Positions 1-10,623 of a stretch of DNA of 64,000 nucleotides are shown here, one piece after another. The stretch is from Nageia nagi (taxonomy: Eukaryota > Pinophyta). Position 1 is the first letter of the stretch; every line of letters starts with the position of its first letter. A program made the translations under genes and the position numbers. The notes under the pieces were generated by a model. The model was not told the DNA's origin. It ran no database searches and saw nothing but the letters and a program-made list of their open reading frames with translations. The stretch spans positions 200,756,001 to 200,820,000 of the forward strand of contig JBITNC010000001.1 in NCBI GenBank assembly GCA_050084985.1, read 5' to 3'.

Positions 1-112
1 TAGGGAGGTTTTTTGTTTGTAATGATTTTACCTTTCTATTATCTGGTTTATTTGAATTTTTCCATATACTAACTTTAAATTTTGCATTTTGTGCTTTTTA
101 GGATCTGTTACA

Positions 113-270
113 GAAATGCCAACGATTGGAATCGGACGCTGGCAACTCAAAAGGAATGCCAGCGATTTACAAAGTAATCCAGACTAAATGCCAACGATTG
201 GAATTGGACATCGGTGACTCAGAATAAATGCCAGCGATCTCTATTTAAATGCCGATGACTCATACTTCAT
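113..270 (+). repeat. Short degenerate leader repeats (AATGCCAACGATTGGAAT)
   Basis: A motif of the form AAATGCCAACGATTGGAAT starts near 116 and again near 187, about 70 bp apart. Shorter relatives (AATGCCAGCGAT, AATGCCGATGACTC) lie between and after. The same block recurs in unit 2 at about 5360-5510. It sits just inside the left end of the internal region, where a retroelement RNA leader would begin. Confidence 0.6.
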
Positions 271-486
271 GTCATTTTGCCTCCTTTTGTTATTTCTAAA
301 AAAATAAAATAAAATATATAATATGTTGTTAAAATGGAAGGATACTTTTGAATGTGATTCCTTTACTTAGAATGCATATAATAATGGGTAGAAAAGATTA
401 AATGCATATTTTTTATTAATTTATTTTATGTATAATGTTATGTATTTATTTTCATGTTTTGGGTGAAGGGTATGTACACATTAATA

Positions 487-1225
487 CTTTTTATCTTGTC
501 TACTTATGCTCTCCCTTTGCGCTTCGTGCGATCTAAGGTGACCAGAATAGACCGGATAAGAAGGAGTAATTAATTTTTCTTTTCTTTCACATTCCCACTA
601 TCATTAATTTGGTTAATTTATCCACACATAATGACCTCTTACCAAGTTTGCCCTTACCACTCCATTGGAGGTCGAAGGGATATGTGACTAGTAAGAGGAG
701 GTAATTTACTACACATAATACTTCCACAATTGGAAGGAGTAAATGAATCACATTAAAAGGAATGAACTTAAGGAAAATAAATCGAGTTTTGGGTAGTATA
801 AATCATATTAAAAGATTAATGAATTGGAGGGATTCGAATACACTAAGTACTTTCACTTGACAAAGTATGCTCTCACTTTTGCGCTTCAAGCGATCCTAAG
901 TGATCAGAAATAAGTTAAGTGAAAGAGGTAAAATTTATTCACATTTCATTTTGGAAATATACTTCACATTAAAACTCTTAAAGATGTTTGCCCTTACCAC
1001 TCCATTGTAGGTCGAAGGGATATGTGACTCTTGGAGTAGTAATTGAACCTCACTTAATTAATTTATCTACATTTAATGGCTTTTTACAATTAATTTATCT
1101 ACATTTAATGGCTTTTTACTAAGTCTGCTCTTACCACTCCATTGGAGGTCGAAGAGATATGTGACTAGTAAGAAGAGGAAATTTATCACCTATAAAAATT
1201 CCACAGCTGGAAGGAGTTAATGAAC
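487..1225 (+). repeat. Leader hairpin array, unit 1
   Basis: At least five nested stem-loops follow one another. Outer stems: 487-502 with 548-563 (one mismatch), 635-642 with 691-698, 850-861 with 914-925 (12 pairs), 974-984 with 1029-1037, and 1112-1120 with 1167-1175. Most carry a mid stem and a small tip. Examples of mid stems are CCCTT/AAGGG at 651-655 and 675-679, and CTCTT/AAGAG in the last unit; this is a compensatory C-G to T-A change. Two small hairpins (TTCCACAATTGGAA near 722, TTCCACAGCTGGAA near 1201) lie between. Most hairpins are followed by a purine-rich GGAGTAAT-like tail. The role is unknown; RNA packaging, dimerisation or translation control are possible. Confidence 0.7.
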
Positions 1226-1434
1226 ATCATTAAGAGGTTGGATAATGAATCACATTATAATTAAAAAGAACAACGGGGTTTATTAAGGTCAAAGTCCACT
1301 TACAATTAACTTTTGATTGTATCACATTAAGATAAGATAAGTGAATGGACATGAATGTTTGGGAGGGTAGTATGCATAAATATATTTTACTTGTTTAAAT
1401 GCATTTCATAAGGCCTTAAAGGAATTTTATCATT

Positions 1435-1689
1435 ATGAGGTTTGTTTTGGTTGCACTTTTGAATTATGTTCCTTTTTCTATCAAAGTAAAACCAAAAATA
1501 CAAAGACTATGGTCACATCTTGCCAAGACAACCTTAGATACTTATTCTACTTCAAAGGTCATGAAGAATGATTTTTATATAGACATTGAAAAGCTTTTAG
1601 CATACTTAGTAGAAATAGAACAATGTACTATACCTCTTCTTCAATCCTCAGAAAGCCTTGTTAGATCCCATGAAGAGCTAGAGTATTAG
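1435..1689 (+). pseudogene. gag N-terminal remnant, unit 1
   Basis: This 84-codon frame starts MRFVLVALLNY and is nearly identical to the first 84 codons of the gag frame of unit 2 at 6649. It stops at a TAG (1687-1689) created by the deletion junction. It is informative because codon 62-63 region still reads Glu-Gln (CAA) where unit 2 has TAA at 6835, showing directly that the unit 2 stop arose by C to T. No domain can be recognised in this N-terminal part. A functional product is very unlikely. Confidence 0.75.
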
Positions 1690-2106
1690 TATTAGTAGCT
1701 AAGTTTGGTAAATGATACAATCTAATACTGCAATTTTTCAAATCATTGTCCATAAATTTGAAAATATTTAATAATATCAAAATCAACATCGATGATTGAA
1801 ACAACAATAAAACTAATAACAATAATCAAAATAGTTATTCAAACTTAGAGATACACCATCAATGTGTAGCACATCAAAGTACGTTCATGATTAAAGTTTA
1901 ATAATCATGCTTTTAAATTTTTTAATAATGAATAACAAAATACATAATATATATCATCTATCATTATGTTGATCTTTGTAGCAAACTTGATTTTGTATCA
2001 CCATCTTGATAAATGAAGTAGAATGCATTTGTCTTGTTTTCAAGTCTTGTTCAACAAAAAACCTCAATCATGGAAAAACATGTTTCTAATGATTTTTGTA
2101 AGAAAT

Positions 2107-4250
2107 GATCATGAAACCCATTCTGATAGGGAAAATAGTATAATTATCAAACATTAAAATGTTATCTATTTTGAAAGGACTCCATGTCACATACATGCTA
2201 ATGGCAAAGAGCCTATGGAATAAAGTATTCCATGAAATAGCATATGTAGACAAGCATGAGTACTTAGTAAAATGTAGAACTTATTTTCAAAATATTTTGA
2301 TTGCAAAAATTCAAAAAGTTTATGTTTGATCATAATTTGGGGCAACTATGATTGTCCATGACCCAAAGCAAATCATTTGCCTCTACCATCAACCAACAAA
2401 ATCAAGATTTAAAATATTCGTACATAAGTTGATAAACTCAAGTGTACAACCTCAAGTATATTATCACCTACTTATGAGTCTAGTGGTATTTGTATAATTC
2501 TACAATGATAACATATTAGTTTGTTTGTATCTTCTTAAGATACATGACTATGTTTGCTCACCACATCATGCCATTAAAAAAAAAAGATAACCAAATAAAC
2601 ATGCAAACTCGATCATAAATAATTTCATCATGAATCCTTGATAGGACAAACACCATTTATTATTTATGATCTTACAATGAATCAAGAACTTCCTAGTTCA
2701 AATCATATGTCATGTTATGCATGTTTAGTCATCACTTATTGTTATACGTATTCAGGAAACCCTAGTCATCAAAAAACATGATTCCAATGATTTTTGTAAA
2801 ACATATTCTTCTAGAGTAATAACATAATAATCAAAATTTTAATTAGTGCACACAAAAGGGGACTTCATGTCATATACCTGACTCGACTCCATACATTCCC
2901 TTGGGATAAACACAAGACACCCATGTAATGATATATGGGAACAAGCCTTTAGTACCTATTTGGTGTACAACCAATGTGTGTTCAAAATACTTCAATTACA
3001 AAGCTCAAGAAATCATACTTGGATAATTGGGGTAAATACAACTACCCATGACCTAAAATCAAACCTTATGTTCACCCATAAATGATTGAAACAATAAGGT
3101 TAGAATCATTTGTACATTCATCTTACTTGTTCACTAGCTAATATATATTAGTTTTTTGAACAGTCTATCATCATCATCACTAACATCATTAGTCAGTTCA
3201 AAAGGGGTCATAATGCTAAGATCAGCACCACAATCATAGTAAGACCATGGCTACATCTCTCTTAAAATGTACCCAAAACATTGTTAATTACAAAATCAAA
3301 AGTTATATGTCTACTCACGGTTAAGGTAATTAAAATTACTTATAACCTAAAATAAGATATTTATGCTCAATATGATTCTAAAAGACTTATGCAAAAGATC
3401 ATCATGAAACAAATTCTACTGGGTCAAAAGCAGAGAAAAATGAAAGATGACTTGTATATACAAAACAAGCTTCCTATCACATACTCGCTTCGGCATGCGG
3501 AGATAAACTAGAGTCTTGTCACATAACTGCCATAAACAGCACACAGTATGGAGATAAACACAAGTGAAGTTTTGATATACAACATCACTATCTCAAAATT
3601 GTATACATTAAATAAGCTTACCATCACATACTCGCTTCAGTATGCAGAGACAAACTAGAGTCTTATCATGCAACTACCATAAATAGCACACAGTATGGAG
3701 ATTGACACAAGTGTAGTTTTGATGTATTACAATATCTTTTTCAAAATGTATCAATTGCAAAAGTTAAAAAATCATATTCAGTCATGGCAAGGACTATCCT
3801 CATGACAACACCAGATGATGAAATATATATATATAAATAATAAGTTTTGATTCAGAGAAGCTATAATTATATCCTACTAAAAGATCTTAAGCTTTATACA
3901 AAAAAAAATTTGATGATATTTCTTAAAAATATCGTTAACATTTACAAATATCAAAGAAGATAAAATGTGATGTATCATTGTTACAGGAGATCATCTTGAA
4001 ACCCTGTTATCGGGACAAAGGACAACACCATCAAAACTCATATACTAAAGAAAACTTATACGGTACATGTGCACTTAGACATGCAAAATGACATAATAGA
4101 AATGTCATGCAACTGTCACACAAGCTCAACACATCGTCATACTAAAAATAGTCACTTCTGAAGTATATGAAAATTTGTTTTCAAAACTACATCAAATGTT
4201 AAAAGAAAACACATTTTATCATAATTTTGATTCATCTAAGAAATTGAGTC
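2107..4250 (+). repeat. Trailer repeats (about 600 bp, four degenerate units), unit 1
   Basis: Related segments begin near 2107, 2780, 3398 and 3988. Most open with GATCAT(C)TGAAAC followed by a hairpin whose loop contains GGGNCAAA, and share later blocks such as TCAAAATA-T-CAATT-CAAA. Within the third unit a tandem repeat of about 147 bp starts near 3467 and 3613 (AAGCTT-CC/AC-ATCACATACTCGCTT). Unit 2 carries the same arrangement at about 12763-14900. Some hairpins are broken by substitutions here but intact in unit 2. Confidence 0.6.
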
Positions 4251-4349
4251 AAAACTTATATCATAAAAAATCAACAATAAATAATCAAGTGACAAAGCTT
4301 CTCATTCTATATTTTTGAAATTATCAACCACATTTTCGGTTGATAATTC

Positions 4350-4363
4350 AAAAAGGAGCAAAA
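4350..4363 (+). promoter_or_regulatory. Polypurine tract of unit 1
   Basis: The purine-rich stretch AAAAAGGAGCAAAA lies directly before the LTR start TGTAGACACC. This is the expected place for the plus-strand primer of an LTR retrotransposon. The equivalent in unit 2 (15023-15036) reads AAAAAGGGACAAAA. Confidence 0.65.
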
Positions 4364-5211
4364 TGTAGACACCTAAAAATGTCCCTTTTTAACTAGTAAA
4401 TATTGAAATAATCATAACTCTTTGTGAAAATATAAAATAGGTTTAAAACCCATATTATTGGATAGCTCTCATTGAGTACATGCAAAACAAGTGGTCACAT
4501 GACCCCTTTTTGATAAAAATTGGCTATTGGGTGATCATTTTAATATTGTTATAAAAACTAAAAACCAGTCTCAAGCGACCCAAAACAAACACCGACGTTT
4601 TGGGATGATCATCGACGTCTGCCTAGTAATCACCGATGACTCTGTAACAGTCGAATAGAAACCAAAATAGTGAGAGAAAGTTGAAACATTTCATTCTTCC
4701 AAGATGATGTGGATAGAGGGGGTTAGTTACGACCTACGGTGGCTTTTCATTTCCCCTTACCAGCCTTGGAAAATCTCACCCAAAATCTATAAATACAAGC
4801 TAATACAAAGCAATAGGGACCGAACCCCACCCAATTTTTGAAGTAGGGTAATGCTACCAAAATCCTGTGAGCTCATACCTTTTATTGTTTTATGATAGCT
4901 TCAATCTAATACATGTCATACATAGATGCTTTGATGTTATTGTCTTTTGCATGTGTGTAGGATTTACAGGTTGTTCATATCAAGGAAAGAAGCAAGGAAA
5001 TCAAAAACAATGGAGATCTAATACTCTTATTTTGGAAAATGGCATTTGTAAAATTCCTTTCCAAGGGAAAATTGTAGTTTGAGCTGAAAATTAATATCAA
5101 TTTACAATTACAACATTTCTACCTATTTTACATAATTTGAGGTTCAGTGAAAATCTAAGAATAATTGTATTTTATGTTATTCTACATTCCAGCTCTATTT
5201 TCACTGTAACA
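4364..5211 (+). repeat. Shared central LTR of the tandem gag-only element
   Basis: The LTR is 848 bp, begins TGTAGACACC after a polypurine tract and ends GTAACA directly before a primer-binding-like sequence. It closely matches the LTR at 15037-15882. A TATAAATA box lies at 4788-4795 and fits a promoter for a transcript running rightward. It serves as 3' LTR of unit 1 and 5' LTR of unit 2, the usual result of unequal recombination between LTRs. A 71-codon frame at 4867-5082 lies inside the LTR and is not counted as a gene. Confidence 0.85.
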
Positions 5212-5214
5212 TTC

Positions 5215-5234
5215 TGGCACTAGAAGGAGGGCCC
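5215..5234 (+). promoter_or_regulatory. Primer-binding-like site, unit 2
   Basis: TGGCACTAGAAGGAGGGCCC starts four bases after the LTR end. Position and the TGGC start fit a tRNA primer-binding site, and similar sequences occur behind LTRs of plant Tat-type elements. I do not assign the tRNA. Confidence 0.5.
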
Positions 5235-5732
5235 TTTCATTATTGATAGGGAGGTTTTTTTTTTATAATGATTTTACCTTTCTATTATCTGGTTTATTTG
5301 AATTTTTCCATATACTGACTTTAAATTTTGCGTTCTGTGCTTTTTAGGATCTGTTGCAGAAATGCCAATGATTGGAATCAGACACCGGTAACTCAAAAGG
5401 AATGCTAGCGATTTACAAAGTAATCCAGACTAAATTCCAACAATTAGAATCGGATGTTGGTGACTCAGAATAAATGCTAGCAATCTTTGTTTAAATGCCG
5501 ACGACTCATACTCCATGTTGTTTTGCCTCCTTTTGTTATTTCTAAAAAAATAAAATAAAATATATAATATGTTGTTAAAATGGAAGGATACTTTTGAATG
5601 TGATTCCTTTTCCTAGAATGCATATAAGAATGCGTAGAAAAGATTAAATGCATATTTTTTATTAATTTATTTTATGTATAATGTTATGTATTTATTTTCA
5701 TATTTTGGGTGAAGGGTACGTACACATTAATA

Positions 5733-6430
5733 CTTTTTATCTTGTCTACTTATGCTCTCCCTTTGCGCTTCGTGCGATCTAAGGTGACCAGAATAGACCG
5801 GATAAGAAGGAGTAATTAATTTTTCTTTTCTTTCACATTCCCACTATCATTAATTTGGTTAATTTATCCACACATAATGACCTCTTACCAAGTTTTCCCT
5901 TACCACTCCATTGGAGGTCGAAGGGATATGTGACTAGTAAGAGGAGGTAATTTACTACACATAATACTTCCACAATTGGAAGGAGTAAATGAATCACATT
6001 AAAAGGAATGAACTTAAGGAAAATAAATCGAGTTTTGGGTAGTATAAATCATATTAAAAGGTTAATGAATTGGAGGGATTCGAATACACTAAGTACTTTC
6101 ACTTGACAAAGTATGCTCTCACTTTTGCACTTCAAGCGATCCTAAGTGATCAAAAATAAGTTAAGTGAAAGAGGTAAAATTTATTCACATTTCATTTTGG
6201 AAATATACTTCACATTAAAACTCTTAAAGATGTTTGCCCTTACCACTCCATTGTAGGTCAAAGGGATATGTGACTCTTGGAGGAGTAATTGAACCTCACT
6301 TAATTAATTTATCTACACTTAATGGCTTTTTACTAAGTCTGCTCTTACCACTCCATTGGAGGTCGAAGAGATATGTGACTAGTAAGAAGAGGAAATTTAT
6401 CACCTATAAAACTTCCATAGCTGGAAGGAG
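5733..6430 (+). repeat. Leader hairpin array, unit 2
   Basis: This is the second copy of the nested stem-loop series described at 487-1225. The first outer stem spans 5733 to 5809 and the last small hairpin lies near 6410-6424. The arms are largely conserved. Unit 2 lacks the 33-35 bp duplication of unit 1. Most differences from unit 1 are single substitutions; one falls in a tip loop (TTCCATAGCTGGAA instead of TTCCACAGCTGGAA). The array ends about 220 bp before the gag start codon at 6649. Confidence 0.7.
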
Positions 6431-6648
6431 TTAATGAACATCATTAAGAGGTTGGATAATGAATCACATTATAATTAAAAAGAACAACGGGGTTTATTAA
6501 GGTCAAAGTCCACTTAAAATTAACTTTTGATTGTATCACATTAAGATAAGATAAGTGAATGGACATGAATGTTTGGGAGGGTAGTATGCATAAATATATT
6601 TTACTTGTTTAAATGCATTTCATAAGGCCTTAAAGGAATTTTATCATT

Positions 6649-9600
6649 ATGAGGTTTGTTTTGGTTGCACTTTTGAATTATGTTCCTTTTTCTATCAAAG
6701 TAAAACCAAAAATACAAAGACTATGGTCACATCTTGCCAAGACAACCTTAGATACTTATTCTACTTCAAAGGTCATGAAGAATGATTTTTATATCGACAT
6801 TGAAAAGCTTTTAGCATACTTAGTAGAAATAGAATAATGTACTATACCTCTTTTTCAATCCTCAGAAAGCCTTGTTAGTTCCCATGAAGAGCTAGAGTAT
6901 AGTTCTTCCATTCCTTTGCCCTCATCATGGGATGAGTTTGACACTGAAAATAATGAGCCCATCATAAAGATTGAAAACTCATCGACACATCTCATCAAAT
7001 TAAAATCTTGTTGTGCATCCCCTTTTGAGACTATCGAACCCAATGAATCCAATCTGCTAAGGGATGAATCGAGTATTAATGTCGAAGGCCTTGATGCAAC
7101 ATCCTATGCTAAATCATATGACCTCCTAGAGTTAGATACCTTGATGTCTTCACCCCAACCTTGGGATGAATATGATATTAAAGAAGAGGAGTTTGACATG
7201 AATCTTGAGGACCTTTCAAAACATTCCTTAGAATTGCAATTTCATTCTCCTCCCCTTCTAGAGGTTACAAGACCTTCTATTGATTCCCATGAATCTCATG
7301 ATATTCTTGAGTTCAAGGATGAAACTTGTTCATTCTCATCACATGTAGAAATGGGAGAGCCTCATATAAGAATTAAAAAATCCATAGATTGTATTATTGA
7401 ATCTCAAGAATTTCAATCACAAAGAAATGAAAAATATAAAAATAAAATTTCCAAAGCTAACACACATGAGCTTAGGAATGAACATCCATGTGGGGAAACA
7501 ACACATCATTATAATGATACAAAGTTTTATGAGGATGAATGTTGTTCGAACCCACTAAAAATACCTTCAAAATATCAAACTAGCTTGATGAAAAATTGGG
7601 AATGTGATAAAGAAGATAGCCCTACAACAAATAAATTACTTAGGAATATTTTTTGTGATGAAAAAGCTAAGAATATTTTGCAAAGGGAATCCCATAAACA
7701 ACAACAAGCATGTTCTTCTCACAATCAACATGACAAAACCTTCAATGAGTTTGTCGACGAAATGAGACAAGAAGAGATGAGACAAAAGCATGATGTAAAA
7801 GCTCATCAAAACCAAAAGAGTCAAGCTTGGGCATAATTATCATCATCATTTAATTACCAAGTATGGAGATATCAAGACTCTTACTCTAATCAACAAAGAG
7901 AATTGCCTCTTGAGAGCTTAGATTATCAACCTCAAAGCCCCTCTTCACAAGCTAGGATAACTGACCCCACCTATCAAAAAACACTTCATAGGGCTAGGTC
8001 TTGTATGGAAGATTTTGATAGAATGACCTTGTATTCAGTAAGAACCTCACAAACAAATCCTCAATGTAAGATCTCAAACAAATTCTTCTATGATCCTTAC
8101 TCCTGTAAGAAACCCTCATCGCAAGAAAAATGTAGAAAAGCTCTAGCTAAACAATTCAAGGTAGGAGAGATACCCTCTTTTGCGGAGTTGGAGGCAAAGA
8201 GAAAACACATAGAGAGAGATTATGAAGAAACTATAAACTTTAGTAAAAGATATGAAGATGTTCAAAGTAAGTTAGAAGAGGAAGCCAAACTTAAAGAAAA
8301 GAATATAGAACTCAAAGAAAAAGAAAAGCAAGAGCTTGATAAACAACAACAAATTTTTGATAAGGTAAAACAAGAAGTTCGAGATAATTGGTTACTTCAT
8401 GAGAAGTCTCAACAAAATAAAGTACAACCATCTACAACTCTTAGAAATCCAATGCAAGGGCATCATTTACCTTCTAATCTTCCATCATTATCATCTTCAT
8501 CATTGTTATCAAGATTTCTTTCTGATGATGAATCTTATAATTCAGACCTAAAGTCAGAAAGAAACACCAATCATAGAAGATACCAAAAACATCCTCAGGG
8601 TAGTTGGACAGATAAAGAATTAGAAGATTTCATGCAAGATTTCATGAATAAAGAAATGAACATATCAAGGTTCAAGAAGTTGACATATGATAATATTTGC
8701 AATGAACCCATTCATCCAAGTGTCCCTAAGAAGAAATTACCTCACAATTTTGAAATACCTAAGATAATTCCTTTTACAGGAAATAAGGATCCTAAGGAAC
8801 ATTTAAGGTGGTTTAAGTTTTCAAATTACCTAATTTCTAATGATGAGGTCTTGATGATACGTTTGTTCCCCATGATGCTTGCAGCCCAAGCCTTAGAATG
8901 GTATAATAATTTGCCATGACATAGTATTTATTCATTTCCTCAATTGGTAGACTTGTTCTTACAACATTTTAGGATTTATATCAAAGAGGAATCTTCTATT
9001 ACAGATCTTGTAGAACTAAAACAATCTCAGAATGAATCAATTATTGACTTTGTTTCATGATGGAGGGATATACTCTATGGCATGCCCTATACCTTACCTT
9101 AGGAGGAGTTAGTTAAATTATTCAGTCAAAATTATTTAAGGCCTACAGCTAGTATATTACAAATCCAACAATATAATACTCTCAAAGAAGTTATTGCTCA
9201 AGCAGTTATAATTGAGAAGGTCAAGATTAAATACGGTGAAATAAAAATTATGAGAAAAGAAAAATATAACAAAAATGAGTATTGTAGTTATCACCATCAA
9301 AGAGGTCATAGTACGAAAAATTGTCTAGCATTGAGAAATAGAACTCAAAATTCAATCAAAGATAATAACTTGGAAGTTGAAGACCATACTTCTATTTTAG
9401 ATCAAAATTTAAAAAATTATCAAGACTCACTTCCTTCATATCAAGTAAATAAGGTATCTATTGTACCTAATTACAGTCAAGTGACACCCACTTGGAATCC
9501 AAGTAATCAACCTATTATAAGAATAGTTGGAGTTGATACTGGAACTCAAAACATACAAGAAAAACAAATTGATATATCATATAATCAAAAATCCAAAATG

Positions 9601-10623
9601 CAAGTTCCTCCATTGATACATAAGCCTATAATTTCTTTTTATAACCATGAGAGACAACCAAACAAGGTACTTCAAGGGTTAGATCCACCTCTCCATGTCA
9701 TCGGTAAAGTAAATGGTAAAATTGTTAAGAGGATATTAATAGATGAAGGGTCAGATGTCAATATCATATCTACATCAGCATATTACAAATTGAATCCTCC
9801 CTTCTCTCATATTTCTTTACCATCATTACAAATAAAAGCATTTAATAATGCCTTATGTTCAACAATAGGGTCAATAGTGTTACCCATCACCATTGGATGT
9901 AAGACGATACAAACATCATTATATATCATCGAAGGAAACATTGAACAATATAATATTCTTTTAGGTAGACCATGGATTCAAGAAATGGAATGTGTCCCAT
10001 CTACATTTCATGGTTGTCTAAAATACATTCATGAGGGAGTACTCCATTTTGTACGAAGAGATGAAAATCCATACTCACATTATAATATTACAAAGTCATC
10101 GAAAATGAAACTTCCTATGCAAAAGTCAAAGGGGAAATCATCATCCACCTTTGCTAGGCAAGTGCATAATCATAAAGATATGAGATGGGAATTAAAATCC
10201 AAAGATGATTACATCGATGGAATACAATATTTGGAACAACCTAAGAGGGTGGTAGATCATATAATGAAAGAAAACCTAAAGCCTAAGTTAATAAAATACG
10301 ATAAGTATGGACATCATGTTTATCATCATCACTTGGGGCATGATACTAAACATTGCCACCAATTAAATCATGCCCTTCATGATTTGATGGATGATATATG
10401 ATTTGAAGTAGATATACCTTTGTTGATAGATAACAATTTACATCATCTACAAAATACATACATACATTCCACACAATTAAACAATGATGAATTATGTTAT
10501 TTGCATAAGGATATTCGATCTCCTTCACATTGTTCACATTGGGGTAGTCATCCCCCATATTACTTTTTATCTCCTCATGTTCTACATAGATCACATTGGG
10601 GCAGTTGGCCTCCATCATATTAA
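6649..10623 (+). pseudogene. gag-protease polyprotein, broken by six in-frame stops
   Basis: One uninterrupted phase runs from ATG 6649 to TAA 10621-10623 (about 1324 codons) apart from stops at 6835 (TAA), 7834 (TAA), 8917 (TGA), 9058 (TGA), 9100 (TAG) and 10399 (TGA). Each stop is one C-to-T change from Gln or Arg. From N to C: an acidic, unrecognised region; a charged coiled-coil-like stretch (about 8190-8400); the gag core with GNKDPKEHLRWF near 8780 and ALEWYNNLP near 8890; a CCHC zinc knuckle (CSYHHQRGHSTKNC, about 9280-9322); an aspartic protease with IDEGSDVNII at about 9739-9768 and ILLGRPWIQ near 9955; and a second, altered knuckle (YHHHLGHDTKHC). The C-terminus repeats SHWGS twice. 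It ends without any RT. The start at 6649 is supported by the matching frame in unit 1. Gag would form the particle and protease would process it. Confidence 0.8.

Larger units (their letters stand above)
1..4363 (+). mobile_element. Coding-deleted unit 1 of a tandem LTR retrotransposon
   Basis: Positions 1 to about 1686 match 5247 to about 6904 almost base for base (leader plus start of gag). Positions about 1688-4363 match about 12343-15036 (trailer). Unit 1 is therefore the internal region of the same element as unit 2, with about 5.4 kb missing at 1686/1688, including nearly all of gag-protease. By alignment the window opens about 35 bp inside the internal region, so the left LTR and primer site lie outside. 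A 33-35 bp tandem duplication near 1057-1125 is absent from unit 2. The structure is seen directly. Whether the deletion happened in place or an already deleted element recombined with unit 2 cannot be decided here. Confidence 0.85.

Noticed and set aside
487-1225. CRISPR-like array in the leader
   Set aside because: Repeats are degenerate, spacing is irregular, units are structured rather than identical, and the context is a plant retroelement.
6649-10623. Fungal-type RIP as the cause of C-to-T stops
   Set aside because: All elements here are plant types. Methylcytosine deamination is enough to explain the pattern, and no fungal feature was seen.
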